64,000 bases of DNA from positions 108,386-172,385 of the forward strand of contig CAIMKZ010000017.1 of NCBI GenBank assembly GCA_903842065.1, given 5' to 3'. The notes below the pieces were generated by a model. It saw only the letters and a program-made list of their open reading frames with translations, did no database searches and was not told the DNA's origin. Positions 51,465 to 63,552 of the stretch are shown here, in pieces (position 1 is the stretch's first letter; each line of letters opens with the position of its first letter). The position numbers and the translations under genes are program-made. The stretch is from an uncultured Acidobacteriaceae bacterium. Its GTDB lineage: Bacteria; Acidobacteriota; Terriglobia; Terriglobales; Acidobacteriaceae.

Positions 51465-52349
51465 CTACAACATCCTGCGGAGCGGGTCCGGGTTCAATCG
51501 CTTCCTCAACTGCCGCCGCACAATCTGCAATATCTTTTCTGCCGCCTTCGCACGCTGACGGAAGCGATTGAAAACCTTCAAATACCGCCACGCCATCGCG
51601 AATCCGAGTGACACGCAACCCTCGCGGCGTGCGCCGTTGCTCTCAATTGCAGCGTAGATGAGCGGGAGTATGCGTTCGCGCACGTTATAGCGTGCTTCCA
51701 GTTTTCCGCGCTCCTCTTCCGGCGTTGCACCTCGGCCCGCCATGTTGCCGCGCAGAACCTTGCCCACAGGCCGCGTGTGATGCACGGCGACAGAGTCCAG
51801 AATTGCTGCCTTGTAGCGCGGGTCCGCGGAGAGGCGGGTCCAGATCGTGTCCATGCCGAAGCCGCTCTGCGAATCGCGAAAATCATCAAGCACCTGAGCT
51901 AGAAGCCCCGAGTGAAGGCACGGCACCATGATCTCGACAGAATTGGTGTAGCGAAGTTCGAAGCCCGGGCACTGCATGAAAAGGAAGTGCGAGAAGTAGC
52001 TCTTCCACGTAAGCGCAGGTTGGGCAACTTCAAGGTTGTAGCGCCGCATCGAATCGAAGATCGCATTGATGTCTTCGCACGTCGTAGCAATGTCGTCGTC
52101 AGGCAACCAGATGTACTCGTACCGGCTGAGCAGATCGGAGCCTTCAAAGAGCGCGTGCAGCCCGTCCCATTTGCCGCCCGGCTGGAGAACGGCACTCACG
52201 CCGGGCGCTTCTTCGAACTTAGCCGCAGAATCGTAGGCGCTTACGATCAGGTCCCAGTTGCGATCAGTCTCACCCGCAAGCCACGCTGGGTGGAGCGAGT
52301 TCCTGCCCACGCGCACCACGACGAGGTTCTTCTTTGGTTCGTGGCTCAT
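51465..52349 (-). CDS. DUF707-type glycosyltransferase
   Basis: A 294-residue protein starting MSHEPKKNLVVVRVGRNSLH, with RNWDLIVSAYDS, a nucleotide-sugar DxD-like YIWLPDDDIA, and VAVHHTRPVGK near the C-terminal side. This fits the DUF707 family of putative glycosyltransferases. The tail is very basic (QRAKAAEKILQIVRRQLRKR). The start at 52349 overlaps the stop of the GT25 gene (ATGA), so the pair is translationally coupled. The longer frame to 52586 is a shadow of that gene. Confidence 0.82.
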   Translation of the reverse strand: MSHEPKKNLVVVRVGRNSLHPAWLAGETDRNWDLIVSAYDSAAKFEEAPGVSAVLQPGGKWDGLHALFEGSDLLSRYEYIWLPDDDIATTCEDINAIFDSMRRYNLEVAQPALTWKSYFSHFLFMQCPGFELRYTNSVEIMVPCLHSGLLAQVLDDFRDSQSGFGMDTIWTRLSADPRYKAAILDSVAVHHTRPVGKVLRGNMAGRGATPEEERGKLEARYNVRERILPLIYAAIESNGARREGCVSLGFAMAWRYLKVFNRFRQRAKAAEKILQIVRRQLRKRLNPDPLRRML

Positions 52350-53164
52350 CGCGGCTCGCCGCCTTTCAGCATTGCCTGAAGCCGCCGCGCGTGCATCCGC
52401 TTGTGGCTGCGATTGCGCAGGACGCCGAGGTTGTAGGCGATCTGGTAGCGGAGGTTGCGCCAGGCGCGGGCGATACCGCTTGACTTCTCCCCAATGCGCG
52501 CGGCTTCGATGTTGCTGCCGGTCTCGCGCAGGTTCACCTTGAGCGGCGAAGGCTCTACGGAGAGCACGGGAACATCGAACTGCCACCAGTGCTTGATCTC
52601 CATATCGACGGGCCGTGCCATGGGGAGGATGCCGGAGGCGAGCTTCCCTGCCGCGACGCGATCGACGGCGTAGCCCAGCGTCTGGCCGGGTATGTGATCG
52701 GGCATCACCAGCCAGTGACCGGCGGTGATCGGACCGATGTTTGTTCCCTTCGCCGGTCTGCTCGCAAAGAGCTTGATCATCGCGTTTTCAAGGTTGGCGG
52801 TGGAGATGGCTGTGAGGATCGCTGGCAGATCGGGCGAAGCCTCAAAGTCGTCTTCCAGTATGAATGCGCCACCGGACTCGCCGGCTGCGATCCGCTGCCA
52901 GAGCGCAAGGTGGCTGAGCGTGCATCCGATCTCGGGGCGAGTGAGCGGGTGCTTGTAGAGGCGAGTATTTCTTTCGGCATCGTAGACTTGCGCAGTCTCG
53001 CCATTCGCGAGTTGCGCGCCCTCGACAGCGTCAAAGAATTCGAAGGCAAGCCCGAGGCGCTCCATCGTCGCCGTGCATCGCGCCCGGCGCTCGGTGGCGC
53101 GGACGAGCGAGACGATGTAGATAGGCCACTGTGGCTGATCGACTTTGCCGTTCTCAACACTCAT
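52346..53164 (-). CDS. Glycosyltransferase family 25 protein
   Basis: A 272-residue GT25 (LPS-type galactosyl/glucosyl transferase). It has PIYIVSLVRATERRA, FEFFDAVEG, GCTLSHLALWQRI and the acidic AFILEDDFEAS motif. The start at 53164 (MSVENGKVDQPQWPIYIVSL) is chosen because the upstream frame is non-homologous; the ribosome binding site is weak. It is upstream of, and coupled to, the DUF707 gene and adjacent to glf. Confidence 0.88.
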   Translation of the reverse strand: MSVENGKVDQPQWPIYIVSLVRATERRARCTATMERLGLAFEFFDAVEGAQLANGETAQVYDAERNTRLYKHPLTRPEIGCTLSHLALWQRIAAGESGGAFILEDDFEASPDLPAILTAISTANLENAMIKLFASRPAKGTNIGPITAGHWLVMPDHIPGQTLGYAVDRVAAGKLASGILPMARPVDMEIKHWWQFDVPVLSVEPSPLKVNLRETGSNIEAARIGEKSSGIARAWRNLRYQIAYNLGVLRNRSHKRMHARRLQAMLKGGEPR

Positions 53165-53234
53165 CGCGATTCTTGCTTGAAGTCCAGCATACCGGTATTG
53201 CCCCGGCCCGGCTCCGGTAGAATCAGGCGTAAAG

Positions 53235-54011
53235 ATGGCTGATATGGTTCCAGCGGTTGCCGGCGAACAGGCCCGCCCAGAGCGGGACGCGAACTCGTGT
53301 GCGCCGGTGATTCGTGTCGAGGGGCTGGGCAAAACCTATCAAAACGCCCGCGGGCCGATCCATCTGTTCAGCGGTCTCGATCTGACGGTTGAGCAAGGCG
53401 AGATGCTGGCGATTGTGGGCCAGTCCGGCACAGGCAAAAGCACCCTGTTGCACATTCTGGGAGCGCTCGATGCACCAACCGAGGGGCGGGTCTTCTGCGC
53501 GTCGACCAACGTGGCAGAACTAGGCGCGAAGCAGGCTGCGCAGTTCCGCAACCGCGAGATCGGCTACGTGTGGCAGTTCCACTATCTGCTGCCGGAGTTC
53601 ACGGCGCTGGAGAACGTGGCCCTGCCGCTGCTGGCCCGGGGCGTGAACAAGGCTGACGCCCTTGCCGCGGCAGCCGATTGGCTCAAGGAAGTGGATCTCG
53701 AAGACCGGCTCACCCACCGGCCGGGCGAGCTCTCGGGCGGGGAACAGCAGCGTGTGGCGCTGGCCCGGGCACTCGTCAACCACCCCCGGCTCCTGCTGGC
53801 CGACGAGCCGACAGGCGATCTGGACGAGGCGACGGCCAATCGCGTCTTCGAGCTGATCGAGCGGTTGCACAGGACTCACAACCTGACTTCGATCCTGGTA
53901 ACGCATAATATGGAGTTAGCCGCCCGATGTACGCGCGTTCTTCGCTTTGAGGGCGGGCGATTGAAGTCCTTTATTCCCCGGCAACCATCGAACCCGCAGC
54001 CCGGTAACTGA
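53235..54011 (+). CDS. ABC transporter ATP-binding protein, LolD-like
   Basis: A 258-residue ABC ATPase of the LolD/MacB type. It has Walker A GQSGTGKST, Q-loop region FHYLLPEFTALENV, signature LSGGEQQR and Walker B LLLADEPTGDLDE with the H-loop LVTHN. It probably drives lipoprotein release or a related export. No LolC/E permease is adjacent, so the partner is unknown. The first 25 residues are a non-homologous extension; a later start is possible. Confidence 0.9.
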   Translation: MADMVPAVAGEQARPERDANSCAPVIRVEGLGKTYQNARGPIHLFSGLDLTVEQGEMLAIVGQSGTGKSTLLHILGALDAPTEGRVFCASTNVAELGAKQAAQFRNREIGYVWQFHYLLPEFTALENVALPLLARGVNKADALAAAADWLKEVDLEDRLTHRPGELSGGEQQRVALARALVNHPRLLLADEPTGDLDEATANRVFELIERLHRTHNLTSILVTHNMELAARCTRVLRFEGGRLKSFIPRQPSNPQPGN

Positions 54012-54194
54012 GAAGAAACGCACCTTTCCGGGCCGGTCAAGAGTCATATACTTAGGTCCACTCGATCCGGAGCCTTTATCCGGGTCACATCAATGTATGG
54101 GTGTCTTTCCAGCCTCGGCTCACGGTATTGGCCGCCGGAGTCGAAGAATTAGAAGGACGTATTCATCCCATCACAAAGGCCTTGGAGTATTTCC

Positions 54195-56675
<2,481 letters not shown>

Positions 56676-56688
56676 ATCTACAACCAGC

Positions 56689-56729
56689 AAAACAGGAAGC
56701 CCCGGCCGCTCGCCGGGGTTTCCTGTTTT
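56689..56729 (+). terminator. Strong terminator between clpC and birA
   Basis: AAAACAGGAA at 56689-56698 pairs with TTCCTGTTTT at 56720-56729. The inner CCCCGGC/GCCGGGG arms make an 18-bp stem with one G-T wobble, about 13 bases after the clpC stop. Confidence 0.92.
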
Positions 56730-56763
56730 CAGCTCCCAACCGGTGTGCGATAGCCTGACAGGG

Positions 56764-57549
56764 ATGCTCGATACAAACGCCATCAACGCCGCACTGACCG
56801 GCACGATCTTCGCTGGCAAGCTGCACCACCTGCGCACGACCGGGTCCACCAACATCGACGCGGTGGCCGCCGGACGTGCAGGCGCGCCACACGGTTCAGT
56901 ATGGATTGCGGACGAGCAGACGGCTGGCCGGGGACGTTCGGATCACGAATGGCTCTCGACGGCGGGCGAGGGACTCTATGTAAGTGTGCTGCTGCGCCTC
57001 GGGATTCCACCGGCGCGGCTGTTGCTGCTGCCGCTGGCGTCAGGGCTGGCGGCTGCGCAATCGGTTCGCACTGCGGCGGGCCTCGAAGCCGATCTGCGCT
57101 GGCCCAACGATCTGCTCATCGGCCCGCGCAAGATCGCCGGCATACTGGCTGAAGCGGCGAGCGGATTCGCTGTCGTCGGCATCGGCATCAATGTGCATCA
57201 GCAGAGCTTTCCTGACGGGCTGGCAACTCCGGCCACCTCGCTCGATCTTGAGACAGGCAAGCGAATCTCGCGGCAAGCAGTGCTGGTGGAACTGCTCAAA
57301 GCGCTGGCGCGGGAGGCCGAGGCTTTGGCCAATCTGGCCCTGGCAATCGAGATTCCCGACCGCGTAGCCCGAATGTCTACATGGATCACTGGCCGCAATG
57401 TCGAGGTTCACGGGCCGCAAGCCTGCACCGGCACCACGGCCGGCCTAGACGAGCACGGCTTTCTGCGCGTCGAGACCGCCAAAGGAATATTCACCGTACA
57501 AACCGGCGGAATTCGCGCTGCGTCGCCCGATTCCTCTACCATGGAGTGA
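56764..57549 (+). CDS. birA: Biotin--[acetyl-CoA-carboxylase] ligase
   Basis: A 261-residue biotin protein ligase. It has STNIDA, the biotin-AMP loop ADEQTAGRGRSDHEW, LRWPNDLLIGPRKIAGIL and VVGIGINVHQ, with a C-terminal SH3-like domain. It lacks the N-terminal HTH of E. coli BirA, so it is a mono-functional (class I) ligase. ATG 56764 is preferred over GTG 56743. It is followed by coaX after 3 bases, an arrangement seen in many genomes. Confidence 0.94.
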   Translation: MLDTNAINAALTGTIFAGKLHHLRTTGSTNIDAVAAGRAGAPHGSVWIADEQTAGRGRSDHEWLSTAGEGLYVSVLLRLGIPPARLLLLPLASGLAAAQSVRTAAGLEADLRWPNDLLIGPRKIAGILAEAASGFAVVGIGINVHQQSFPDGLATPATSLDLETGKRISRQAVLVELLKALAREAEALANLALAIEIPDRVARMSTWITGRNVEVHGPQACTGTTAGLDEHGFLRVETAKGIFTVQTGGIRAASPDSSTME

Positions 57550-57552
57550 GTC

Positions 57553-58332
57553 ATGCTACTTGTACTCGATGTCGGCAACACCAACATTAAGCTGGGCCTC
57601 TACCGGCTCGACGGCCGGGAGCTGGTTGCGAACTGGCGTCTAACCACGCACGTTCAGACCACGGACGAGTACGGCGCACTACTGCTGCGCATGTTCGAAC
57701 TGCGCAAGATCGACCCGGCCTGCGTGAAGCACATCATTATCTCGTCGGTAGTGCCGCCCATCGACTTTACTTTGCGGCAGATGTGCCAGGTGTACTTCCA
57801 TCTCGAGCCGCTGGTTGTCTCAGCGCTCATGGATTCAGGTTTGACGCTCAAGATCGACCACCCGAACGAGTTGGGCGCCGACCGCCTGGCCTGCTCGGTA
57901 GGCGCTGTGGCGCGCTACGGCGGCCCTGTGATCGTTGTTGAGTTTGGCACGGCTACCAAGTTCGAGGTCATCACCGAGAAGCTGGAGTACATCGGCGGAG
58001 CCATTGCGCCGGGGTTGAGCCTGAGCGCCGAAGCCTTGTTCTCCCGCGCCGCCAAGCTGAGCCGCGTCGACATCCGGCGGCCGGAGAAGGTGATCGGGAC
58101 CAACACAGCCGGCCACGTACAGACCGGCCTCTACTGGGGCTACACCGGACTGGTCGACGGAATCCTGGAACGCATCGTGGCGGAGTTGGGTACGCAGCCG
58201 CGCATCGTAGCCAGCGGCATCATGGCGCGCATGATCGCTACCGACTCGCGCTTCATCACCGAAGTCGACCAGATGCTCACCCTCGATGGGCTGCGCATCC
58301 TGTGGGAGCGCAACCAGGGCCCGGCGAAGTGA
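57553..58332 (+). CDS. coaX: Type III pantothenate kinase
   Basis: A 259-residue CoaX of the ASKHA fold: LLVLDVGNTNIKLGLY (phosphate-1), SSVVPPI, NELGADRLACSVGA, EFGTATKFEVI and GGAIAPGLSLSAEALF. It phosphorylates pantothenate in CoA synthesis. ATG 57553 lies right after the birA stop, so translation is likely coupled. Confidence 0.95.
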   Translation: MLLVLDVGNTNIKLGLYRLDGRELVANWRLTTHVQTTDEYGALLLRMFELRKIDPACVKHIIISSVVPPIDFTLRQMCQVYFHLEPLVVSALMDSGLTLKIDHPNELGADRLACSVGAVARYGGPVIVVEFGTATKFEVITEKLEYIGGAIAPGLSLSAEALFSRAAKLSRVDIRRPEKVIGTNTAGHVQTGLYWGYTGLVDGILERIVAELGTQPRIVASGIMARMIATDSRFITEVDQMLTLDGLRILWERNQGPAK

Positions 58333-58342
58333 GGCGCTAGCC

Positions 58343-59041
58343 GTGCGCAACTATTTCAACTACTTCACCGAGATCGAGGAACGCTTTCAGCAGCGGCGGG
58401 GTTCGCTGCTGCTGCTCTCGACGATCGACTGGGCGCTGATCGAGAGCTGGAGCGAGGCAGGCATTCCGCTTGAAGCGGTGCTGCGCGGCATCGACGCGGC
58501 CTTCGACAAATACGAAGCCCGGCAGCAGCGCGGACGCGTGAGGCGCATCAACGGTCTTGCGTGGTGCTCGCAGGCGGTAATGGAGGCGGCTGAAGATCTG
58601 AAAGAGGCGGGGGCAGGCAGCACGCCCGTTACATCGGCTGCGCGCGATTCTGGATTCGAGCACGAGCGCGTGGCCGCGCATCTGGATGCGGCGGCTGCAG
58701 CACTCGACTCCGCGGCAGATGCACCTGAATCCTGCCGCGCCACAGCAATCCGGCTGAGAGAGCTGGCCGTTGCGGTGCGAGGCACAGATGCGCCCGACCT
58801 GGAGTCGCTGGAGCGCTCGTTGACTGTGCTTGAAGAAAAACTCTACGCAGCACTCACTGCGGCTGCGCCCGAGGAATTACTGGTCGGGCTCAAGGAACAC
58901 GCCGCCAGAGAGCTTGCGCCCTACCGCGGTCGCATGAACGTTACGCAGCTGCGCCAGGTGGAACATCAATTTGTGCAGAAGCAGCTGCTCGTCCACTACG
59001 CGCTACCGCGCCTTAGCCTTTTCTATATGCGTCAACAATGA
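58343..59041 (+). CDS. Conserved hypothetical protein
   Basis: A 232-residue mostly helical protein starting with NYFNYFTEIEERFQQRRGSL and LLSTIDWALIESWSEAGIPL, ending VEHQFVQKQLLVHYALPRLS. The middle is Ala-rich. No family is recognised. GTG 58343 has GAGG 8 bases upstream, 10 bases after the coaX stop. Its stop overlaps the ATG of the methyltransferase gene (ATGA), so it is embedded in the birA-coaX-rlmD-like operon, where it may be an acidobacterial-specific cofactor of that operon. Confidence 0.75.
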   Translation: MRNYFNYFTEIEERFQQRRGSLLLLSTIDWALIESWSEAGIPLEAVLRGIDAAFDKYEARQQRGRVRRINGLAWCSQAVMEAAEDLKEAGAGSTPVTSAARDSGFEHERVAAHLDAAAAALDSAADAPESCRATAIRLRELAVAVRGTDAPDLESLERSLTVLEEKLYAALTAAAPEELLVGLKEHAARELAPYRGRMNVTQLRQVEHQFVQKQLLVHYALPRLSLFYMRQQ

Positions 59042-60369
59042 AACCACGTCGTCCAGTTACACGCACTCACGATCGCGCACCGAAACCTCCGCAGCCCGGC
59101 CCGCCCGTGCTTGTACATATTGAAAAGCCCATCTACGGCGGTTCGTTTCTTACACGGCTCGATGGCAAAGCGATCTTTGTGCCGCTCGTGCTGCCCGGCG
59201 AGCAGGCGCTGGTGCGCATCGTTGAAGGCAAACGCGGCTACGCGACGGCAGAGGTCGAAGAGATCGCCGCGGCTGCTCCCGAACGCATCGCTCCCCGCTG
59301 CCCGCACTTTGCGGTCTGCGGCGGATGCAACTACCAGCACGCAAGCTACGAGAACCAGCTCGTCTTGAAGCAGGCGATTCTGCGCGAGACGCTGGAGCGC
59401 GCCGGAGTAGCGCCGCCCGAACAGATTGAAGTGTTGGCCGCCGAGCCCTGGGGCTATCGCAATCGCATCCGGCTCGCTCTCGATAGCAACGGCGAACCGG
59501 GCTATCGCGGCCGGCGCTCTCACACGGTTGTCCCCATCACAGAGTGCCCGATCGCCGCACCGCTACTGGTCGCGGCGGCGAAGGAGCTTGCGCTGCTGAT
59601 CAGGGAATTGCTGCCTGCATTATGGCCCGCCGAGATTGCTCTTTTTTGTGACCGTGACGAAACCGCTTTGTTGGCCAGCATCATCGCCGCGCAACCGGTA
59701 AAGGTGGACCTTGCGAAGCTCTGCATTGCGATGAAGGAGCGCGTGCCCGCGCTGCAAGGGATGGAACTGGTCGCCGAGGACCGCGAAGGCAACCAGCAGA
59801 CACTTGCGCAGTGGGGCAACCCGTCTCTGGTATATCGTGCTGCGGACTTCGACTATCGCGTTGATCGTGGCGCATTTTTTCAGGTGAACCGCTGGCTTGT
59901 GGATGCACTCACAGACCGCGTTACGCAGTGCCGCAGCGGCAAGCTTGCCTGGGACCTCTACGCAGGAGTGGGCCTGTTTGCGCAGCAGCTCGCAGCAAGC
60001 TTTGAGCGAGTAGTCGCCGTTGAGGTTGCGCTGTCTTCGCGGGCTGCACTTATGTCGAATCTCAGCGGCACGAATGCCGAGCCGATTCTCGCTTCGACGC
60101 TCGAGTTTCTAAAACGTAAACGGACAGGAACGCGGCCCGATCTTATCGTCGTAGACCCGCCGCGCACCGGACTTGGTCCTGAAACGGTCGCACTGCTGGC
60201 CGCTGTGGAAGCTCCGAAAATCGTGTATGTCTCCTGCGATCCGGCGACTCTGGCACGCGATCTGCACGGCCTCATCGCCGCGGGCTATGCGATCGATGCG
60301 ATCGCGCTTGCCGATCTCTTTCCCCAGACGTATCATCTGGAGACAATCGTCGAACTCAGCAAACGATGA
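59038..60369 (+). CDS. Class I SAM-dependent (uracil-5-)-RNA methyltransferase, RlmD/RumA-like
   Basis: A 443-residue protein. It has a TRAM domain (VHIEKPIYGGSFLTRLDGKA to RGYATAEVEEI) and an iron-sulfur cluster motif CPHFAVCGGCNYQ. The methyltransferase core has WDLYAGVGLFAQQLA, DPPRTGLG and nucleophile Cys in YVSCDPATLARDL. It probably makes m5U in 23S rRNA (RlmD- or RlmCD-type) or tRNA; the sequence does not settle which. It overlaps the preceding stop by 4 bases. Confidence 0.92.
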   Translation: MKPRRPVTRTHDRAPKPPQPGPPVLVHIEKPIYGGSFLTRLDGKAIFVPLVLPGEQALVRIVEGKRGYATAEVEEIAAAAPERIAPRCPHFAVCGGCNYQHASYENQLVLKQAILRETLERAGVAPPEQIEVLAAEPWGYRNRIRLALDSNGEPGYRGRRSHTVVPITECPIAAPLLVAAAKELALLIRELLPALWPAEIALFCDRDETALLASIIAAQPVKVDLAKLCIAMKERVPALQGMELVAEDREGNQQTLAQWGNPSLVYRAADFDYRVDRGAFFQVNRWLVDALTDRVTQCRSGKLAWDLYAGVGLFAQQLAASFERVVAVEVALSSRAALMSNLSGTNAEPILASTLEFLKRKRTGTRPDLIVVDPPRTGLGPETVALLAAVEAPKIVYVSCDPATLARDLHGLIAAGYAIDAIALADLFPQTYHLETIVELSKR

Positions 60370-60447
60370 CTTGCCCGGCGAAAGCCGGAGCGGTCACGCA
60401 CTGTACTAGCCGGATCTCTTTCTCCAGGTCACATACGTTTGATCTGC

Positions 60448-63147
60448 ATGGCGACCACACAAATCAGTCTCGGCACGCGTTCCGGAGGTGCAGCTCCCAC
60501 TGCATCCGCGGGCGTGCCTCTGTTTCACGCTGCGTGGCTGTTCGCCTGCGGCATTGTGCTGGCGCACTGGTTCTGGTTCCGCCCCAGTTTGGCTCTTGTT
60601 GCGTTGGCTCTTGGGGTTCTGCTATGCGTGACAGCCGCGCTGCTTGCACAGCGCATTGTGTGGCTCCCGCTGGCGCTGGTGTGGTTGCTGGCCGGCGCGT
60701 GGAGTGCGGAGATGGAGCCGCATCCTGCGCCCGCTCCCACGCTGCGCGTTCTCTCTGATGGACTACTGCGCGTCGTCGAAGGCACGGTGATTGACAGCAG
60801 CCCGGTGCGCAGCCAGGTTGAGCAGAATCTCGACGAGCCCTCGCCGGTTGCGCCCGCGCAGCGTATCGATCTGCGCGTGGCGACACTCGAGCAGGTAAGC
60901 GATGACGCCGACGAGCAGATTCCTGCCGATGGCGGAGTGCGGCTGACGGTGCGCTGGCCGCAGGGAGCGGAGTCGCGGCCGTTTACGTGCGGGGAGCGCA
61001 TCCGCGTTGCAGCACGGCTGCTGCCGCCTGAGGACTATCACGATCCCGGCGCGTGGAGCAGCGAGGAGTATCAGCTAGACCAGGGCATTACCTCAAGCGC
61101 CTCCCTGACAGCCGACCGAGTGGAGAGGCTGGGCTGGTCGCCGGGAGTGTATCTTACCTGCCGGCTGGGCTTGTTGCAACATGCCGCAACCGACCGCCTG
61201 CTGGCGCTGCCCGCTGCGATGCGCCATCTCTCCGGTGCGCTACGCATGAATGCAGAAGATGCTGCGATGCTGGCCGCGATTGTGGCCGGTGATCGCACCT
61301 ACCTTACCAATTCTTTGCGCGTTGGCTTTGAACGCACCGGCTCGTTCCACATGCTTGTGGTGTCAGGATTTCACTTAGCGATTGTGGCTGCCTGCATCTT
61401 CTGGTTCGCGCGGCGATTGCGTCTGCCGCAGCTGCCCGCGACCCTGGTTACTATCGGCGTGTCGTTTGCCTACGCGCTCTTCACAGGCTTCGCCACACCG
61501 ATTCAGCGCTCGTTCTGGATGGTGGCGCTCTATCTGGTGGGCAGGCTCTTCTACCGCGACCGCAACCCGCTGAACGTGATTGGCTTTGCGGCGCTGTGTC
61601 TGCTGGCGGTGAGTCCGCGCAGCCTCTTCGACGCCAGCTTCCAGATGACGTTGCTGGCCGTGGTGGCAATTGCAGGCATTGCAGCGCCGCTGCTCAGCTC
61701 TACTGTGCATCCTTATGGAAGTGCGGCTCGCGACCTGCGCCTGAGCGCTCTCGACATCAAACTGGCTCCGCGTCTCGCCGCCTATCGCGTGGTTCTGCGT
61801 ATGATGGCGGCACGCCTTGCAACGATTGCCGGCGGCTTCGCGGGCTGGCGAGTCTTTCCGTGGATGATTCGCTCAGTGGTGCGCTTCATCGAGTTGGTTC
61901 TGATCGCCTATGTGGTTGAGATGGCGATGACGCTGCCCATGGCCATCTACTTCCATCGCATCACGATCTATGCGCTGCCGGTAAATTTGGCTATTCTGCC
62001 GCTGCTCACGTTTCTGATGCCTGTTGCGCTGCTCACTCTGCTTGCGCTGGTTGTGTGGCCTCCCATAGCGTTTGTCCCCGGTGCGGTTACAGCGGTGCTT
62101 CTGCATCTGGGCGTCGGGCTGGTTCGCCTCTTCGGATCCATGGAAATGGGAGACATTCGCATCCCTGAGCCGCTTCCGGTGCAGCAGGCGGCCTTCTGGC
62201 TTCTGCTTGCCGCGGCAATTGCGCTTGCAGCGGGAAACGCTCGGAGGAGATGGATGTTTCATGCGGCCTGGGCGGCGCTGCTCGTGGCTGCGTGCGCCGG
62301 AGTTGTTCCGCGGCCCATCGAGCATCCTCGCGGTGCGTTGCTGGTTGAGGCCATCGACGTGGGCCAGGGCGACTCCATGCTGCTGATTACGCCGGATGGC
62401 AAGACGATGCTGGTCGATGCCGGAGGCTTCGGCGGAGGTCCGCGCCAGGCTCCGCAGGAGTTCGATATCGGTGAGGAGGTCGTCTCGCCTGCGTTGTGGG
62501 CGCGCGGCATACGGCATCTCGACGTGGTGGCGTTGAGCCACGCTCACTCGGACCACATGGGCGGCATGGCGGCAGTGGTGCGCAACTTCCATCCTTCCGA
62601 GTTGTGGGTGGGCGATAATCCGCACTTCGCGGCTTACGATGCGCTGCTCAGCGAGGCTGAAGGCTTCGGGGCAAAGCTTCACACACTGCGAGCCGGCGAT
62701 GCGCTCTCGCTAGGCGAGGTGAAGTTCGAGGTGCTGGCCCCGGTGGACAGTTACCATCCCGGTGTCGAGCCCGCCAACAACGATTCGCTGGTGCTGCACG
62801 CAAAGTATGGTGCAACATCGGTGTTACTCGAAGGCGACGCCGAAGCGCCCATCGAAAAAGCCATGCTCTCCGAGACGGGACTTGAGAGCACACTCCTCAA
62901 GGTGGGCCATCACGGCAGCGTTACGTCATCGACTCCGGAGTTTTTGGCGCGCGTGTCTCCGCAGTGGGCTGTGATCTCGGCCGGGCCGCATAACCGCTAC
63001 GGGCATCCCCGGCAGGAGGTGCTGGCGGAGTTGCAGTCGGCGCACACGCGAACATACCGCACGGATATCGACGGAGCTTCGTGCTTTGTGCTGGATGGAA
63101 AGACGGCTACGACGGATTATGCGTGCGGGTGGCGGAGCTTGCGTTGA
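60448..63147 (+). CDS. comEC: ComEC/Rec2-family DNA internalisation protein
   Basis: An 899-residue competence-type membrane protein. It has an N-terminal DUF4131 region and the Competence domain with many membrane segments (FHLAIVAACIFWFARRL, MVALYLVGRLFY). A C-terminal metallo-beta-lactamase domain (VVALSHAHSDHMGGMAAVVR, then GHHGSVTSSTPEFL) completes it. It forms the inner-membrane channel for single-stranded DNA uptake. ATG 60448 is preferred over a TTG at 60439. No other com genes are adjacent. Confidence 0.93.
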   Translation: MATTQISLGTRSGGAAPTASAGVPLFHAAWLFACGIVLAHWFWFRPSLALVALALGVLLCVTAALLAQRIVWLPLALVWLLAGAWSAEMEPHPAPAPTLRVLSDGLLRVVEGTVIDSSPVRSQVEQNLDEPSPVAPAQRIDLRVATLEQVSDDADEQIPADGGVRLTVRWPQGAESRPFTCGERIRVAARLLPPEDYHDPGAWSSEEYQLDQGITSSASLTADRVERLGWSPGVYLTCRLGLLQHAATDRLLALPAAMRHLSGALRMNAEDAAMLAAIVAGDRTYLTNSLRVGFERTGSFHMLVVSGFHLAIVAACIFWFARRLRLPQLPATLVTIGVSFAYALFTGFATPIQRSFWMVALYLVGRLFYRDRNPLNVIGFAALCLLAVSPRSLFDASFQMTLLAVVAIAGIAAPLLSSTVHPYGSAARDLRLSALDIKLAPRLAAYRVVLRMMAARLATIAGGFAGWRVFPWMIRSVVRFIELVLIAYVVEMAMTLPMAIYFHRITIYALPVNLAILPLLTFLMPVALLTLLALVVWPPIAFVPGAVTAVLLHLGVGLVRLFGSMEMGDIRIPEPLPVQQAAFWLLLAAAIALAAGNARRRWMFHAAWAALLVAACAGVVPRPIEHPRGALLVEAIDVGQGDSMLLITPDGKTMLVDAGGFGGGPRQAPQEFDIGEEVVSPALWARGIRHLDVVALSHAHSDHMGGMAAVVRNFHPSELWVGDNPHFAAYDALLSEAEGFGAKLHTLRAGDALSLGEVKFEVLAPVDSYHPGVEPANNDSLVLHAKYGATSVLLEGDAEAPIEKAMLSETGLESTLLKVGHHGSVTSSTPEFLARVSPQWAVISAGPHNRYGHPRQEVLAELQSAHTRTYRTDIDGASCFVLDGKTATTDYACGWRSLR

Positions 63148-63171
63148 GCCGTCTTGTGTGAGTGCTCGAAA

Positions 63172-63552
63172 TTAGTTCGCGGCTGAAGTCTCTTCAGGCG
63201 CGGTCTCGAAGATAACGCCGGCGTCTGCCATGTCAAGGTTGAACTGCCTCTGTTCGCGAATGCTGGCCAGAGAGGTCTGGAGGCATTGGAGCATGGTGGT
63301 GGCCCGGCCCACGGAGATGCGATTGGAAGCCAGGGCGAAGAGAATTCGCTGGCTGTTGAGGTCGATGCACGAGGGTTCGGAAGCGGGAACGAGATCGAGC
63401 TCGTCTTCGACGGGCTGCGGGGTCTTGCGCGCGGCGCGCCGGGGAGCGGCTTTGGGGCCGTGGTAGTAGCAGTAGGCACTGCCGCCCATGGCGGGGGAGT
63501 GGCAGGTGCGGCCGGTAGGCATAAGGTGGCGACAGAGTTTGGAGGCGGCCAT
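63172..63552 (-). CDS. Small Cys/His protein of unknown function
   Basis: A 126-residue protein whose N-terminus has a compact Cys/His pattern (CRHLMPTGRTCHSPAMGGSA then YCYYHGPK) that could bind zinc, followed by a Lys/Arg patch. The second half is helical (LASNRISVGRATTMLQCLQT). No named family is recognised. A strong AAAGGAG lies 8 bases before ATG 63552, and a GC-rich hairpin precedes it in the leader (63580-63607). Confidence 0.7.
   Translation of the reverse strand: MAASKLCRHLMPTGRTCHSPAMGGSAYCYYHGPKAAPRRAARKTPQPVEDELDLVPASEPSCIDLNSQRILFALASNRISVGRATTMLQCLQTSLASIREQRQFNLDMADAGVIFETAPEETSAAN

Noticed and set aside
54024..54052. Promoter for clpC (TATACT at 54047)
   Set aside because: The -10 is plausible but the -35 position (CTTTCC) does not match; too weak to list.
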